Shown here one piece after another: positions 1 through 6,372 of a DNA stretch of 64,000 nt. The notes beneath the pieces were generated by a model. That model searched no databases, was not told the origin of the DNA, and was given only the letters and a program-made list of their open reading frames with translations. Source of the DNA: Nitrospirota bacterium. GTDB taxonomy: Bacteria; Nitrospirota; Thermodesulfovibrionia; Thermodesulfovibrionales; UBA6898. Positions within the stretch are counted from its first letter, which is position 1. Every line of letters starts with the position of its first letter. A program made the translations under genes and the position numbers. The stretch is taken from contig JACRLO010000035.1 in the NCBI GenBank assembly GCA_016235245.1, forward strand, positions 45,148 through 109,147. Direction: 5' to 3'.

Positions 1-2
1 TC

Positions 3-563
3 ACGGTCATTGATGACTCAACCCTCCCGGGCAGAAGAGGATCGTTTAGGTTCGACGATGAAGGGACACCATCGCAGCGAACGGTTCTTGTTGAACGAGG
101 CATTCTTAAGAGTTTCATGTATGACAAGCTTACCGCCATGAAGGACAGGACCCAGTCAACAGGCAATGGCAGACGCGAATCGTATGAGAGCAGGCCTATT
201 CCGAGAATGACCAATACCTATATAGCGCCCGGAGCTGATAATCCAGAGGATATTATCCGGTCAGTCGACCGGGGCCTGCTCGTGGTAAAAATGGGTGGCG
301 GACAGGTAAATACCGTTACGGGTGATTTTGTCTTTGACGTCCAGGAGGGATATCTTATCAAAGGGGGCAGGAAAGACGAGTTGGTGAAAGGGGCAACGCT
401 TGCAGGCAATGGTCCGGAAGTGCTGAAAGCGATCGATATGGTCGGCAGCGACCTTGGCTTTTCTATCGGAACGTGCGGCAAGGATTCACAGGGAGTACCT
501 GTTACGGATGCGATGCCGACCGTCAGAATACCCGAAATTGTGGTAGGCGGGGCCTACGAATAA
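3..563 (+). CDS. tldD: TldD/PmbA-family metalloprotease, C-terminal part (5' end outside window)
   Basis: The reading frame is open from base 3, so the gene begins before the window; about 186 C-terminal residues are present. The stretch with a DDEGTPSQR-like segment, then a VLVERGILKSFMYDK turn and a run of N-T-Y-I-A-P-G, fits the C-terminal domain of TldD, which with TldE forms a zinc protease that degrades unfolded peptides and matures some ribosomally made peptides. The typical C-terminal GTCGKDSQGVPV segment and a final I-V-V-G-G are visible. The zinc HExxxH helix lies upstream and cannot be checked. A 133-bp gap separates it from lpxC. Family assignment is from sequence memory and is firm; TldD rather than TldE/PmbA is likely. 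Confidence 0.88.
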   Translation, partial: TVIDDSTLPGRRGSFRFDDEGTPSQRTVLVERGILKSFMYDKLTAMKDRTQSTGNGRRESYESRPIPRMTNTYIAPGADNPEDIIRSVDRGLLVVKMGGGQVNTVTGDFVFDVQEGYLIKGGRKDELVKGATLAGNGPEVLKAIDMVGSDLGFSIGTCGKDSQGVPVTDAMPTVRIPEIVVGGAYE

Positions 564-696
564 CTGAGTTTCGTGGGCAGATACTGATGCAAAAATAAGA
601 CAGTTATTGTTATTTATCCACGCAACTTCTCATCATACCGTTTGAAAACAAAGAATATACACAGTGGCATTCTACTTGCATAATCTACCTTACATT

Positions 697-1587
697 ATGT
701 TGCGAGCACAGCGAACCATAAAAAATGAAGTGTCGTTTGAAGGTATAGGCCTCCACACAGGCAAGCATTCACGCGTGACGCTCAAGCCTGCTTCGCGTGA
801 TGCGGGGATAACCTTCATAAGAACGGACAAGCCTGCCATCATTAATGCTCATGTCGGAGCTGTTATTGATACTGCATTTGCAACAACCATTGGGGTTAAT
901 GGTGTAACAATCAGGACGGTAGAGCATATACTTGCGGCGCTGGCCGGGCTTGGAATCGACAATATCATCATTGAAGTGGCTGGTCCCGAGATACCTATTC
1001 TTGACGGCAGTTCAACAGAGCTTATCAGTTTTGTTCTCACGGCCGGCATAGCAAAACAGGGCAAGAAAAGACCATATTTGAGAATCAACAAGCCTTTTAT
1101 TTTTGAAGATGGCCATGCGCATATAGCTGCGTTTCCCTATTGCGGCAGCAAAATAACCCAAAGCATCTTTTTCCATCATAACGGTATCGGCGAGCAGAGG
1201 ATCAGCATTGACATTACCGAGGAGAATTTTGTAACAGAGATTGCTCCGGCCAGAACTTTCGGATTTCTAAAGGACATTGAATATTTGCGCAGCAATGGTC
1301 TCGCAAAAGGTGGTTCTCTTGATAATGCCGTTATAATGGGAGAAAACGGTGTAATAAATGCTTCTGGACTCAGGTTTACGGATGAGTTTGTGCGTCATAA
1401 AGTTCTTGATTCTATTGGAGATTTTTCCCTGATCGGGTTTCCGATCTATGGACATATTGTTGCGAGCAAGTCAGGCCACTCAAGCAATATCAAATTTCTC
1501 AGGAAACTTATATCCGCCCCGGAGATTTGGGATATTATTGTTGAAGAGCAGTTGTCTCCTGTCCATGATATGCAAATAAGTATTTAA
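697..1587 (+). CDS. lpxC: UDP-3-O-acyl-N-acetylglucosamine deacetylase LpxC
   Basis: Zinc deacetylase that commits UDP-3-O-acyl-GlcNAc to lipid A synthesis in the cytoplasm. The 296-residue product has the family's marks: the early GIGLHTG segment, the zinc-ligand helix TVEHILAAL, the ILDGSS turn, the RTFGFLKDIE loop with GLAKGGSLDNA, the second zinc pair in RHKVLDSIGD and the general-acid histidine near SGHSSN. The start is set at the ATG of base 697 because LpxC proteins begin just before the QRT segment; a GTG at 664 would add eleven residues that fit poorly. Neither start has a clear ribosome binding site. It shows that the organism makes lipid A. A hairpin follows 75 bp after the stop. 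Confidence 0.95.
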   Translation: MLRAQRTIKNEVSFEGIGLHTGKHSRVTLKPASRDAGITFIRTDKPAIINAHVGAVIDTAFATTIGVNGVTIRTVEHILAALAGLGIDNIIIEVAGPEIPILDGSSTELISFVLTAGIAKQGKKRPYLRINKPFIFEDGHAHIAAFPYCGSKITQSIFFHHNGIGEQRISIDITEENFVTEIAPARTFGFLKDIEYLRSNGLAKGGSLDNAVIMGENGVINASGLRFTDEFVRHKVLDSIGDFSLIGFPIYGHIVASKSGHSSNIKFLRKLISAPEIWDIIVEEQLSPVHDMQISI

Positions 1588-1662
1588 AATCAATACGTTG
1601 TCAGAATCATCAAAATCTTTTTCCTAAATTTATTGAGCTTGTGCTAATATAAACAAAAAAAA

Positions 1663-1686
1663 GCTGGGGAATTGCTGTTCCCCAGC
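1663..1686. terminator. Hairpin terminator between lpxC and the histone-like gene
   Basis: An 8-bp perfect stem (GCTGGGGA / TCCCCAGC) with an 8-nt loop. The + strand carries an A-run directly before it (1653-1662), which is a U-tract for minus-strand transcripts, so it best serves the small minus-strand gene at 1710-1799. It could also slow transcripts coming from lpxC. Confidence 0.75.
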
Positions 1687-1709
1687 CATAGTAACCAAGT
1701 ATCTTTTAA

Positions 1710-1799
1710 CTATTTCTTCTTCTTTGTTGCTGCTGCCTTCTTCGGAGCTGCCTTCTTTGTTGCTGCCTTCTTCGCTGCGGGCTTCTTTGCTGCTGCCAT
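1710..1799 (-). CDS. 29-residue lysine/alanine-rich histone H1-like protein
   Basis: A tiny gene on the minus strand: ATG at 1799, TAG at 1710-1712, preceded by an AAAGGTGG ribosome binding site and followed 23 bp later by a terminator hairpin. The peptide is almost only Lys, Ala, Thr and Pro, built on a repeating KKAA / KKPAAKK pattern, with 12 lysines in 29 residues. This composition matches bacterial histone H1-like tails (AlgP, HctB and HU C-terminal extensions), which bind DNA or polyphosphate without sequence specificity. No other domain fits in the length. That it is a free-standing protein rather than a remnant is supported by the ribosome site and terminator. Function is inferred from composition only. 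Confidence 0.7.
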   Translation of the reverse strand: MAAAKKPAAKKAATKKAAPKKAAATKKKK

Positions 1800-1844
1800 G
1801 TTGGTCACCACCTTTCTTTACCCCAATTCAGGGGGATGTTGAGA

Positions 1845-2405
1845 TTAAAGCTTCCCCATCAGGATGATCTTCTCTCCTGACAGGAGCTTTTCAAGCTCTG
1901 GGTCTCCGCTTTCCTTCTTGCTTTTGAACTCGGCCTCATCGATCATGGTCACGCTGATCTTTTTGATGAAGCGCTCTTCAATATCCTTGAGACCCTCAAG
2001 CGAGACTGAGCCGACTATCAGGACATTGACCGTGTCGGCCTCCTCACTTTCTGTATAGGGACCGAATATGAAAGCAATTTTTGCCCCTGTTGTCTTCAGC
2101 ATCGCCTTAAGCGCACCTGTCACGCCAAGTGACTTTGCAATGATGCTCTTCAGTTCAGTAAAGAAAGGGGATTTTTTGTCGGCCTGGAAATATTTGAGAT
2201 TTGCAACTTTCTTGCTTATAAGGATACCCATATTTTCAAGATTGTCGAGCTCTCTCTTGACACCGGAGGGGTTTTTTCTCAGAAGCGTGGCAATTTCCCT
2301 GACGTAGAACCGTTCGTCAGCATTATTTAGAAGCAGCGCCAGGACATCGGCTCTAATGGCCGATGAAAAAAGACTCTTTAGTGTATCTCGTGCCTGCTTG
2401 CTCAT
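1845..2405 (-). CDS. Winged-helix transcriptional regulator with nucleotidyltransferase-like C-terminal domain
   Basis: A 186-residue protein. Residues about 10-85 form an ArsR-like winged helix (RADVLALLL, then FYVREIATLL, the recognition helix region NPSGVKRELDNLENMGIL). Residues about 105-185 resemble the minimal nucleotidyltransferase fold (FIFGPYTESEEAD, then VNVLIVG), but the usual GS and DxD catalytic pattern is degraded, so a sensory or binding role is more likely than catalysis. The frame stays open upstream to 2651, but that extension has odd composition; the ATG at 2405 is chosen because a strong promoter (TTGACA, 18 bp, TATAAA) ends only 12 bp before it. Target genes are unknown; dsrE and tusA lie upstream on the same strand. 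Confidence 0.75.
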   Translation of the reverse strand: MSKQARDTLKSLFSSAIRADVLALLLNNADERFYVREIATLLRKNPSGVKRELDNLENMGILISKKVANLKYFQADKKSPFFTELKSIIAKSLGVTGALKAMLKTTGAKIAFIFGPYTESEEADTVNVLIVGSVSLEGLKDIEERFIKKISVTMIDEAEFKSKKESGDPELEKLLSGEKIILMGKL

Positions 2406-2811
2406 GTCTTGTGTATATTTATACAACAGGAGTATCCCACTTGTCAACAAAAAAATCATAAATAATAACAGATTGTTCAAATACTGGAACAGACCAATAT
2501 TTACAAATAAACGATACTTGCGGCGAGATAAACGATTCTGCTGTTTGCGAGAACGACTGATCATTTTCCCTATATGACTATTACCAACCAGACAACAGTC
2601 ATTGTCTAGACCGCATGCTTTGTTGACTTGAAGTGCTGGAAACACCAGCATCGATGCATTATCTATATGTTGGGGTCTGAAGTTAGTTACTACTATTTAT
2701 AGGATTTTCAGTTGAACAGCAGATTGGCAATAAAGGCCTTTATACAGCGAGGTAAATGCTAAGGGCAGGCTGGCAGGATCAAAAATCCCTGCAACCTGCC
2801 CTTATTTGAAA
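2406..2811. other. Intergenic stretch between regulator and dsrE-like gene
   Basis: About 400 bp without a convincing gene. It holds the regulator promoter (2418-2447) and a long hairpin at 2760-2804 (outer arms TAAGGGCAGG / CCTGCCCTTA, inner GCAGGAT / ATCCCTGC) just behind the stop of the DsrE-like gene, probably its 3' end structure although no U-tract follows. Nothing else recognised. Confidence 0.6.
2418..2447 (-). promoter_or_regulatory. Sigma70-type promoter of the winged-helix regulator, almost leaderless
   Basis: On the minus strand TTGACA (2447-2442), an 18-bp spacer and TATAAA (2423-2418). A start about 7 nt later would fall near 2411, only some 6 nt before the ATG at 2405, and no ribosome binding site is present. 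The -10 lies in a short palindrome, GTATA-TT-TATAC, which could be an operator for the regulator itself. Confidence 0.6.
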
Positions 2812-3351
2812 CTAAACAAAAAGCGTGGTATTTGAATTAAAAGAACTGCCGAGGAATGCCGCAACTCCGCCAAACTCGAGTCCGTCTATGAGATCTTCCT
2901 TTTTGATCCCCATCACATCCATCGACATCTGACAGACAACAATTTTAACACCAAACTCGATCGAAGTATCCACAAGCGACTGAAGCGAGGTGATATTTTT
3001 TTTGCCCATCATGTAATTGAAGAGCTTTGGCCCAATACCTGCAAAGTTCATTTTTGATGTAGGGAGATTTGCAGTCCCTTTCGGCCTCATCATCGTTACC
3101 ATCTTTTCAAGAAAATTCTTTCCTGCGCCGGTCATGGTCGGCTTCTTCAGTACGTCGATACCCCAAAATGTCACGAAAATCGTGACTTCCTTTCCCATCG
3201 CAAGAGCTCCGTTGGCTATGATAAAGGCAGCAAAAGCCTTGTCAAAATCACCGCTGAAAAGCACCATAGTAAGGTTTGATCTATTGGCCTCAACCTTTTC
3301 CAGTCGCTCCTCAAGCTCTTTAATCTTCTCCTGGACTGCGTCTGTAGTCAT
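2812..3351 (-). CDS. DsrE/DsrF-like sulfur-relay family protein
   Basis: A 179-residue protein of the DsrE/F/H-like superfamily. After a short coiled N-terminus (EKIKELEERLEKVEAN) comes the family's beta-alpha fold: LTMVLFSGDFDKAFAAFIIANGA, then EVTIFVTFWGIDVL, and a conserved cysteine near the C-terminal third in IVVCQMSMDVMG, the position of the active cysteine in this group. Such proteins carry persulfide sulfur and usually sit beside TusA. Here tusA lies 10 bp upstream with the same direction, so the two are cotranscribed and likely exchange sulfur. Start ATG at 3351 has a CGGAGGA site. The exact acceptor is unknown. Confidence 0.88.
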   Translation of the reverse strand: MTTDAVQEKIKELEERLEKVEANRSNLTMVLFSGDFDKAFAAFIIANGALAMGKEVTIFVTFWGIDVLKKPTMTGAGKNFLEKMVTMMRPKGTANLPTSKMNFAGIGPKLFNYMMGKKNITSLQSLVDTSIEFGVKIVVCQMSMDVMGIKKEDLIDGLEFGGVAAFLGSSFNSNTTLFV

Positions 3352-3361
3352 AAGTCCTCCG

Positions 3362-3586
3362 CTACTTCTTGGTAATGATAACCGTAATATCCTTGCCGGT
3401 CTTCGTGAGACCGCTCATAGGATGACCAGTCTCTTTGGCCCACGCAATGATATCAGGCTCAAACCCGGCATCATCGCTGATAGCCTCAAACATGTCACCC
3501 GAAGCTCCTTTTTTTACCGCTGCTGCCAGCTTCATGATCGGCATGGGGCAGCTCAATCCCTTCAGATCCAATGTAGTCTTTGCCAT
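3362..3586 (-). CDS. tusA: TusA/SirA-family sulfur carrier protein
   Basis: A 74-residue sulfur carrier with the family signature LSCPMPIMKL near residue 11, in which the first cysteine holds the persulfide. The C-terminal half carries the usual F-pattern (DDAGFEPDIIAWAKETGH) and ends at a short beta strand. It has a strong GAGGAGG ribosome site. It starts the two-gene unit with the DsrE-like protein. In dissimilatory sulfur oxidisers or reducers such pairs shuttle sulfur between oxidised and reduced pools; in other bacteria they serve tRNA thiolation or molybdenum cofactor sulfuration. The neighbour favours the first reading. Confidence 0.92.
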   Translation of the reverse strand: MAKTTLDLKGLSCPMPIMKLAAAVKKGASGDMFEAISDDAGFEPDIIAWAKETGHPMSGLTKTGKDITVIITKK

Positions 3587-3642
3587 GGTGTCCTCCTCAA
3601 ATGTATAATTTTTATTATAGCAATAGTCAATAAGTTTAGCAA

Positions 3643-4500
3643 CTAAAAAGAAGGCTGTGTCAGAAGCATTCTGACTGCAGTCAAATTCCTCGGGTCATCT
3701 TCCTCTGTCTTCTTTGGCGTCTCCAGAATCAGGGGAATATTGGGAAAAAATGGATGCAGAAGAAACTTTCTCAGCCCTGTTCTTCCAATCGTACCTTCGC
3801 CAATATGCTCATGCCTGTCGACACCCGAACCCATAGGCTTTTTTGAATCATTGAGATGAATAAGTCTGAGATGCTCTTTGGACATATATTTACCAATCTC
3901 CTGAGCCAAACCCTCTATGCCTTTTTCAGTGGCAATATCATATCCTGCAGCAAACGCATGGCAGGTATCGAGGCAGAGGCCCGCAATGAGATCAGATGAC
4001 ACCTTCTCTATAATCCCGGCAATATCTGCCATGTGCGAAGTAATATCTCCCCGTTCGCCGGCAGTATTTTCGAGCAGAAGACCTGCCTTCCATCTGCCCT
4101 GCCCAGCGACCTGCTTCAGAGCCTCCACTGCCCGGGCACGTGCGGCAGCAGGCAGATCCCCTGAAGCGCTGCCTGTGTGAAGCACCACATATTCGGCATC
4201 GATCTCGTCTGCAATATCCAGCTCCTGAATCACCATACGGACCGACTTATCGAAAAGCTCAGTTCGTGATGAAGCAAGATTAATAAGATAAGAGGTATGG
4301 ATCACAACTGGCGATAAATCAAACTCCTGTTTCAGTTCCCTGAATCGCATAATCTCTTCAGGGGATCTTTTGGCCAACTCCCAGCCTCTTGGATTGTGGG
4401 AGAACATCTGAACAGAGGAACAGCCGAGGTCTCTTGCACGTTCAAGACCTTTGTCAATGCCGCCGGCAATGGAAATATGAACTCCGATCCTTCGTTCCAT
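3643..4500 (-). CDS. nfo: Deoxyribonuclease IV (AP endonuclease)
   Basis: A 285-residue TIM-barrel AP endonuclease that cuts 5' to abasic sites in base excision repair, using three zinc ions. Family features seen in order: GVHISIAGGI at the N-terminus, SVQMFSHNPRGW, VIHTSYLINLAS, LHTGSA, LLENTAGERGD, GLCLDTCHAFAAGYD, the RLIHLNDSKKPMGSGVDRHEHIGEG segment carrying several zinc ligands, and LILETP near the end. Length is normal. The start ATG at 4500 gives the canonical N-terminus. It is transcribed alone or behind the terminator at 4523-4549. Confidence 0.96.
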   Translation of the reverse strand: MERRIGVHISIAGGIDKGLERARDLGCSSVQMFSHNPRGWELAKRSPEEIMRFRELKQEFDLSPVVIHTSYLINLASSRTELFDKSVRMVIQELDIADEIDAEYVVLHTGSASGDLPAAARARAVEALKQVAGQGRWKAGLLLENTAGERGDITSHMADIAGIIEKVSSDLIAGLCLDTCHAFAAGYDIATEKGIEGLAQEIGKYMSKEHLRLIHLNDSKKPMGSGVDRHEHIGEGTIGRTGLRKFLLHPFFPNIPLILETPKKTEEDDPRNLTAVRMLLTQPSF

Positions 4501-4522
4501 GATGGAGTATCATACCAAAAAA

Positions 4523-4549
4523 AGCCCCCTGATTATAAACCAGGGGGCT
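4523..4549 (-). terminator. Intrinsic terminator after the small CxxC gene
   Basis: A 9-bp perfect stem, AGCCCCCTG / CAGGGGGCT, with a 9-nt loop; on the minus strand it is followed by a run of T. It ends the DUF1858/CxxC pair just before nfo. Confidence 0.9.
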
Positions 4550-4580
4550 TGCATATGTACACGTTCACACTATTTTCGTT

Positions 4581-4706
4581 TTAATGGCCGCCGTGGATCA
4601 GGACAGGCAGGCATCGCACACACACATAGGTATCTTTGCCCTCATGCAGGCACGCCAGCAGCACTCTTTCCGTATCAGTGGCATTGCAGACAAAACATTG
4701 TGCCAT
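4581..4706 (-). CDS. 41-residue double-CxxC mini-protein
   Basis: ATG at 4706, TAA at 4581-4583. The peptide carries CFVC at residues 4-7, a single Cys at 19 and CVRC at residues 29-32, and ends in HGGH, so it can bind a zinc or iron centre. It begins 2 bp after the stop of the DUF1858 gene and its GGAGGG ribosome site lies in the end of that gene; a strong terminator follows 32 bp later. This is therefore the second gene of a two-gene unit. I do not recognise a family. A metal-binding or redox role next to a DUF1858 protein under Crp/Fnr control is inference. Confidence 0.75.
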   Translation of the reverse strand: MAQCFVCNATDTERVLLACLHEGKDTYVCVRCLPVLIHGGH

Positions 4707-4708
4707 GG

Positions 4709-4924
4709 TTATCCCTCCAGCTCATTAATTTCGTTAACTACCTTATCCGGGTCAAGATTATGCATCATGGCCCCGAAGGAAAGAGACTCTACATTAATGC
4801 CGGGACAGGTGAAGCACCCGCCGCCGAAATACTTCTGAATGATGTCCTTTGCTCCCGGCACATCCCTGATCACGTCTCCAATAAGAGTGTCCTTTGTTAC
4901 AAGCTTCTTATCCGTTGCTGCCAT
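4709..4924 (-). CDS. DUF1858 domain protein
   Basis: A 71-residue protein of the DUF1858 type, often found beside hybrid-cluster and nitrosative-stress genes. The fold pattern is seen in LIGDVIRDVPGAKDIIQKYF, followed by the diagnostic GGGCFTCPGI with two cysteines, then a DPDKVVNEIN helix. It has a good AGGAGG site. The promoter region upstream (TAAAAT at 4965-4970 minus strand, palindrome at 4992-5007) suggests activation by a Crp/Fnr protein encoded nearby. The biochemical role of DUF1858 proteins is not settled; the cysteines suggest cluster or thiol chemistry. Confidence 0.88.
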   Translation of the reverse strand: MAATDKKLVTKDTLIGDVIRDVPGAKDIIQKYFGGGCFTCPGINVESLSFGAMMHNLDPDKVVNEINELEG

Positions 4925-4991
4925 CTCTTTATCCTCCTATGGTATTGGCGCTTCTATCGTTTCTATTTTACCTCAGGAGTTGTACGCATAC

Positions 4992-5007
4992 TATGACTTT
5001 CATCATA
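4992..5007. promoter_or_regulatory. Crp/Fnr-type site 1 (TATGA-N6-TCATA)
   Basis: The palindrome TATGACTTTCATCATA contains the TGA-N6-TCA core shared by CRP and FNR sites. Its centre (4999.5) is 41.5 bp upstream of the start predicted from the minus-strand -10 box TAAAAT (4970-4965, start near 4958) that serves the DUF1858 gene. Confidence 0.7.
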
Positions 5008-5042
5008 CGCATACAGCCGACATCCATATCAGCGATCTGACG

Positions 5043-5058
5043 TATGACGTTCATCATA
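5043..5058. promoter_or_regulatory. Crp/Fnr-type site 2 (TATGA-N6-TCATA)
   Basis: The palindrome TATGACGTTCATCATA differs from site 1 at one spacer base. Its centre (5050.5) is 41.5 bp upstream of the start predicted from the plus-strand -10 box TATGAT (5080-5085, start near 5092) that serves the oxidase-like gene at 5123. The two sites are 51 bp apart. Confidence 0.7.
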
Positions 5059-5122
5059 GACACGCTGCGCATTCTGTTTTATGATGTAGGCAGAAATCAT
5101 AACAGTATCCTGAGGAGGGAAC

Positions 5123-5539
5123 ATGGACAGATTTGTAAAGAACTTTATCATCATGAGTATTGTGTACCTGGCGGTTTCGACAATACTGGGTATCGTAATG
5201 CTGCATCATCCGCAGGCGCTTTCCTTCAAGTTCGTACACTCGCATCTCAATATGTTAGGCTGGGTCTCAATGATGATCTACGGCGTGGGATATCATATCC
5301 TGCCAAAATTTGCAGGAAAGTTTCTCAAATCTCCCAAACTTGCAGAACTGCAGTTCTGGGTCGCCAACGCGAGCCTGATCGTGATGCTGCTCTTTTATAC
5401 CATGAATGTGATGAGCCCCGCATCGAGCTACATCACGATCGCTACTCTTGCAGGCGTTGCGCATGCATTTTCCATAGGGATCTTCTTCTATAACATGCTG
5501 GCAACGCTTCTGCCTGCAGCCCCCCCGCCTCAGAGATAA
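5123..5539 (+). CDS. Heme-copper oxidase subunit I-like small membrane protein
   Basis: A 138-residue protein with four predicted membrane helices (about 8-27, 38-60, 74-94, 102-125). The second helix reads HSHLNMLGWVSMMIYGVGYHILP, which matches the first histidine-bearing helix pair of cbb3 oxidase/NorB subunits (H-x-H then GW and a Y-x-x-P end). The full subunit would have twelve helices, so this is only a fragment-like single module, common as stand-alone genes in anaerobes. It has an AGGAGG site and a promoter with a Crp/Fnr box at -41.5. A role in heme binding, NO or electron-transfer assembly is inference. It ends 6 bp before the convergent regulator gene. Confidence 0.7.
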   Translation: MDRFVKNFIIMSIVYLAVSTILGIVMLHHPQALSFKFVHSHLNMLGWVSMMIYGVGYHILPKFAGKFLKSPKLAELQFWVANASLIVMLLFYTMNVMSPASSYITIATLAGVAHAFSIGIFFYNMLATLLPAAPPPQR

Positions 5540-5545
5540 GTCAAG

Positions 5546-6214
5546 TTATGTCAGGGATCTCAGCTTTTCGAGGTCCCTGATGATGATCTTTCCGGACTTT
5601 GCATTGATTAGACCTGCCTTGGCAAGTTTGCTCATGGTCCTGATGGATGTCTCAACGGTCGTGCCGACCATCTCTGCAATATCCTGCTTGGTGAGCTTCA
5701 TGGTAATTGCAATTCCTTCAGAAACCTTCTCGCCCGATTTTTCTGAAAGCTTGATAAGAAGCGATGCGATCCTCGATTCGACCTTCTCAAGGGCAATGTT
5801 CTTCAGGGTTTCATGGGTATCCTTAATCCTGTCACCAATATTCATTGCCATGCAGTACATAAGGTTTGGCAGTTTATCCATGAGGGAAAGCAGGTTCTTT
5901 CGCGAAATTTTCAGGACCTCACTGTCTTCCATGGCTACCGCATTGGCAGGATAGGGAAATCCGCGAACAACGGCAATGCCCCCGAACATCTCATGAGGCG
6001 AGATGATCTCAAGGATAATCTCCTTGCCCTCATTCGACAGCTTGGTAATCTTGACCTTCCCTGTTTTTACGATGTAGAGCCACTCAGAGGAATCTCCTTC
6101 AGAAAATATAGACTCTTTTTTCGCAAGAGTCTCACTCAGAAGGTACCGGGAGAGCTCTTTAAGCTCTTCCGAACTTAACGTGCTGAAAATAGAGACTTTT
6201 TTTAAGTCAAACAT
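5546..6214 (-). CDS. Crp/Fnr-family transcriptional regulator
   Basis: A 222-residue regulator: cyclic-nucleotide-binding beta-roll at residues about 10-125 (IFSEGDSSEWLYIVKTGKVKI), a dimerisation helix and a C-terminal helix-turn-helix (LTKQDIAEMVGTTVETSIRTMSKL). The N-terminal four-cysteine cluster of FNR is missing, so it does not sense oxygen by an FNR-type cluster; the nucleotide-binding RS motif of CRP is also not obvious. The recognition helix keeps Glu and Arg in the places that read TGA half sites, which fits the two TGA-N6-TCA palindromes 490-550 bp away. It converges with the oxidase-like gene. Effector unknown; a heme or NO signal is possible. Confidence 0.93.
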   Translation of the reverse strand: MFDLKKVSIFSTLSSEELKELSRYLLSETLAKKESIFSEGDSSEWLYIVKTGKVKITKLSNEGKEIILEIISPHEMFGGIAVVRGFPYPANAVAMEDSEVLKISRKNLLSLMDKLPNLMYCMAMNIGDRIKDTHETLKNIALEKVESRIASLLIKLSEKSGEKVSEGIAITMKLTKQDIAEMVGTTVETSIRTMSKLAKAGLINAKSGKIIIRDLEKLRSLT

Positions 6215-6335
6215 GGCACCTTATCCTCCGTGCACTTTTTATAATTATAATTAATAGCCAGCCTAATTTTTTTCTTGACAAGCCAATTGAAATCTGGTTA
6301 CATATAATCAGTAAGCGCCTCGTTACCTCCCCTAA

Positions 6336-6372
6336 GCTGCTGTCCATTTTCCACGGACAGCAGCATTTTTTT
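6336..6372 (+). terminator. Strong plus-strand intrinsic terminator without an upstream gene
   Basis: A 10-bp perfect stem (GCTGCTGTCC / GGACAGCAGC) with a 9-nt loop followed by ATTTTTTT on the plus strand. No plus-strand gene lies before it; the upstream gene on that side (Crp/Fnr) runs the other way. A TTGACA at 6275-6280 and TATAAT at 6303-6308 precede it but are 22 bp apart. Confidence 0.75.

Noticed and set aside
2406..2651. N-terminal extension of the winged-helix regulator to 2651
   Set aside because: The added 82 residues have unlikely composition and contain the promoter (2418-2447); the ATG at 2405 is better.
5546..6214. Oxygen-sensing FNR
   Set aside because: The four N-terminal cysteines that bind the FNR cluster are absent.
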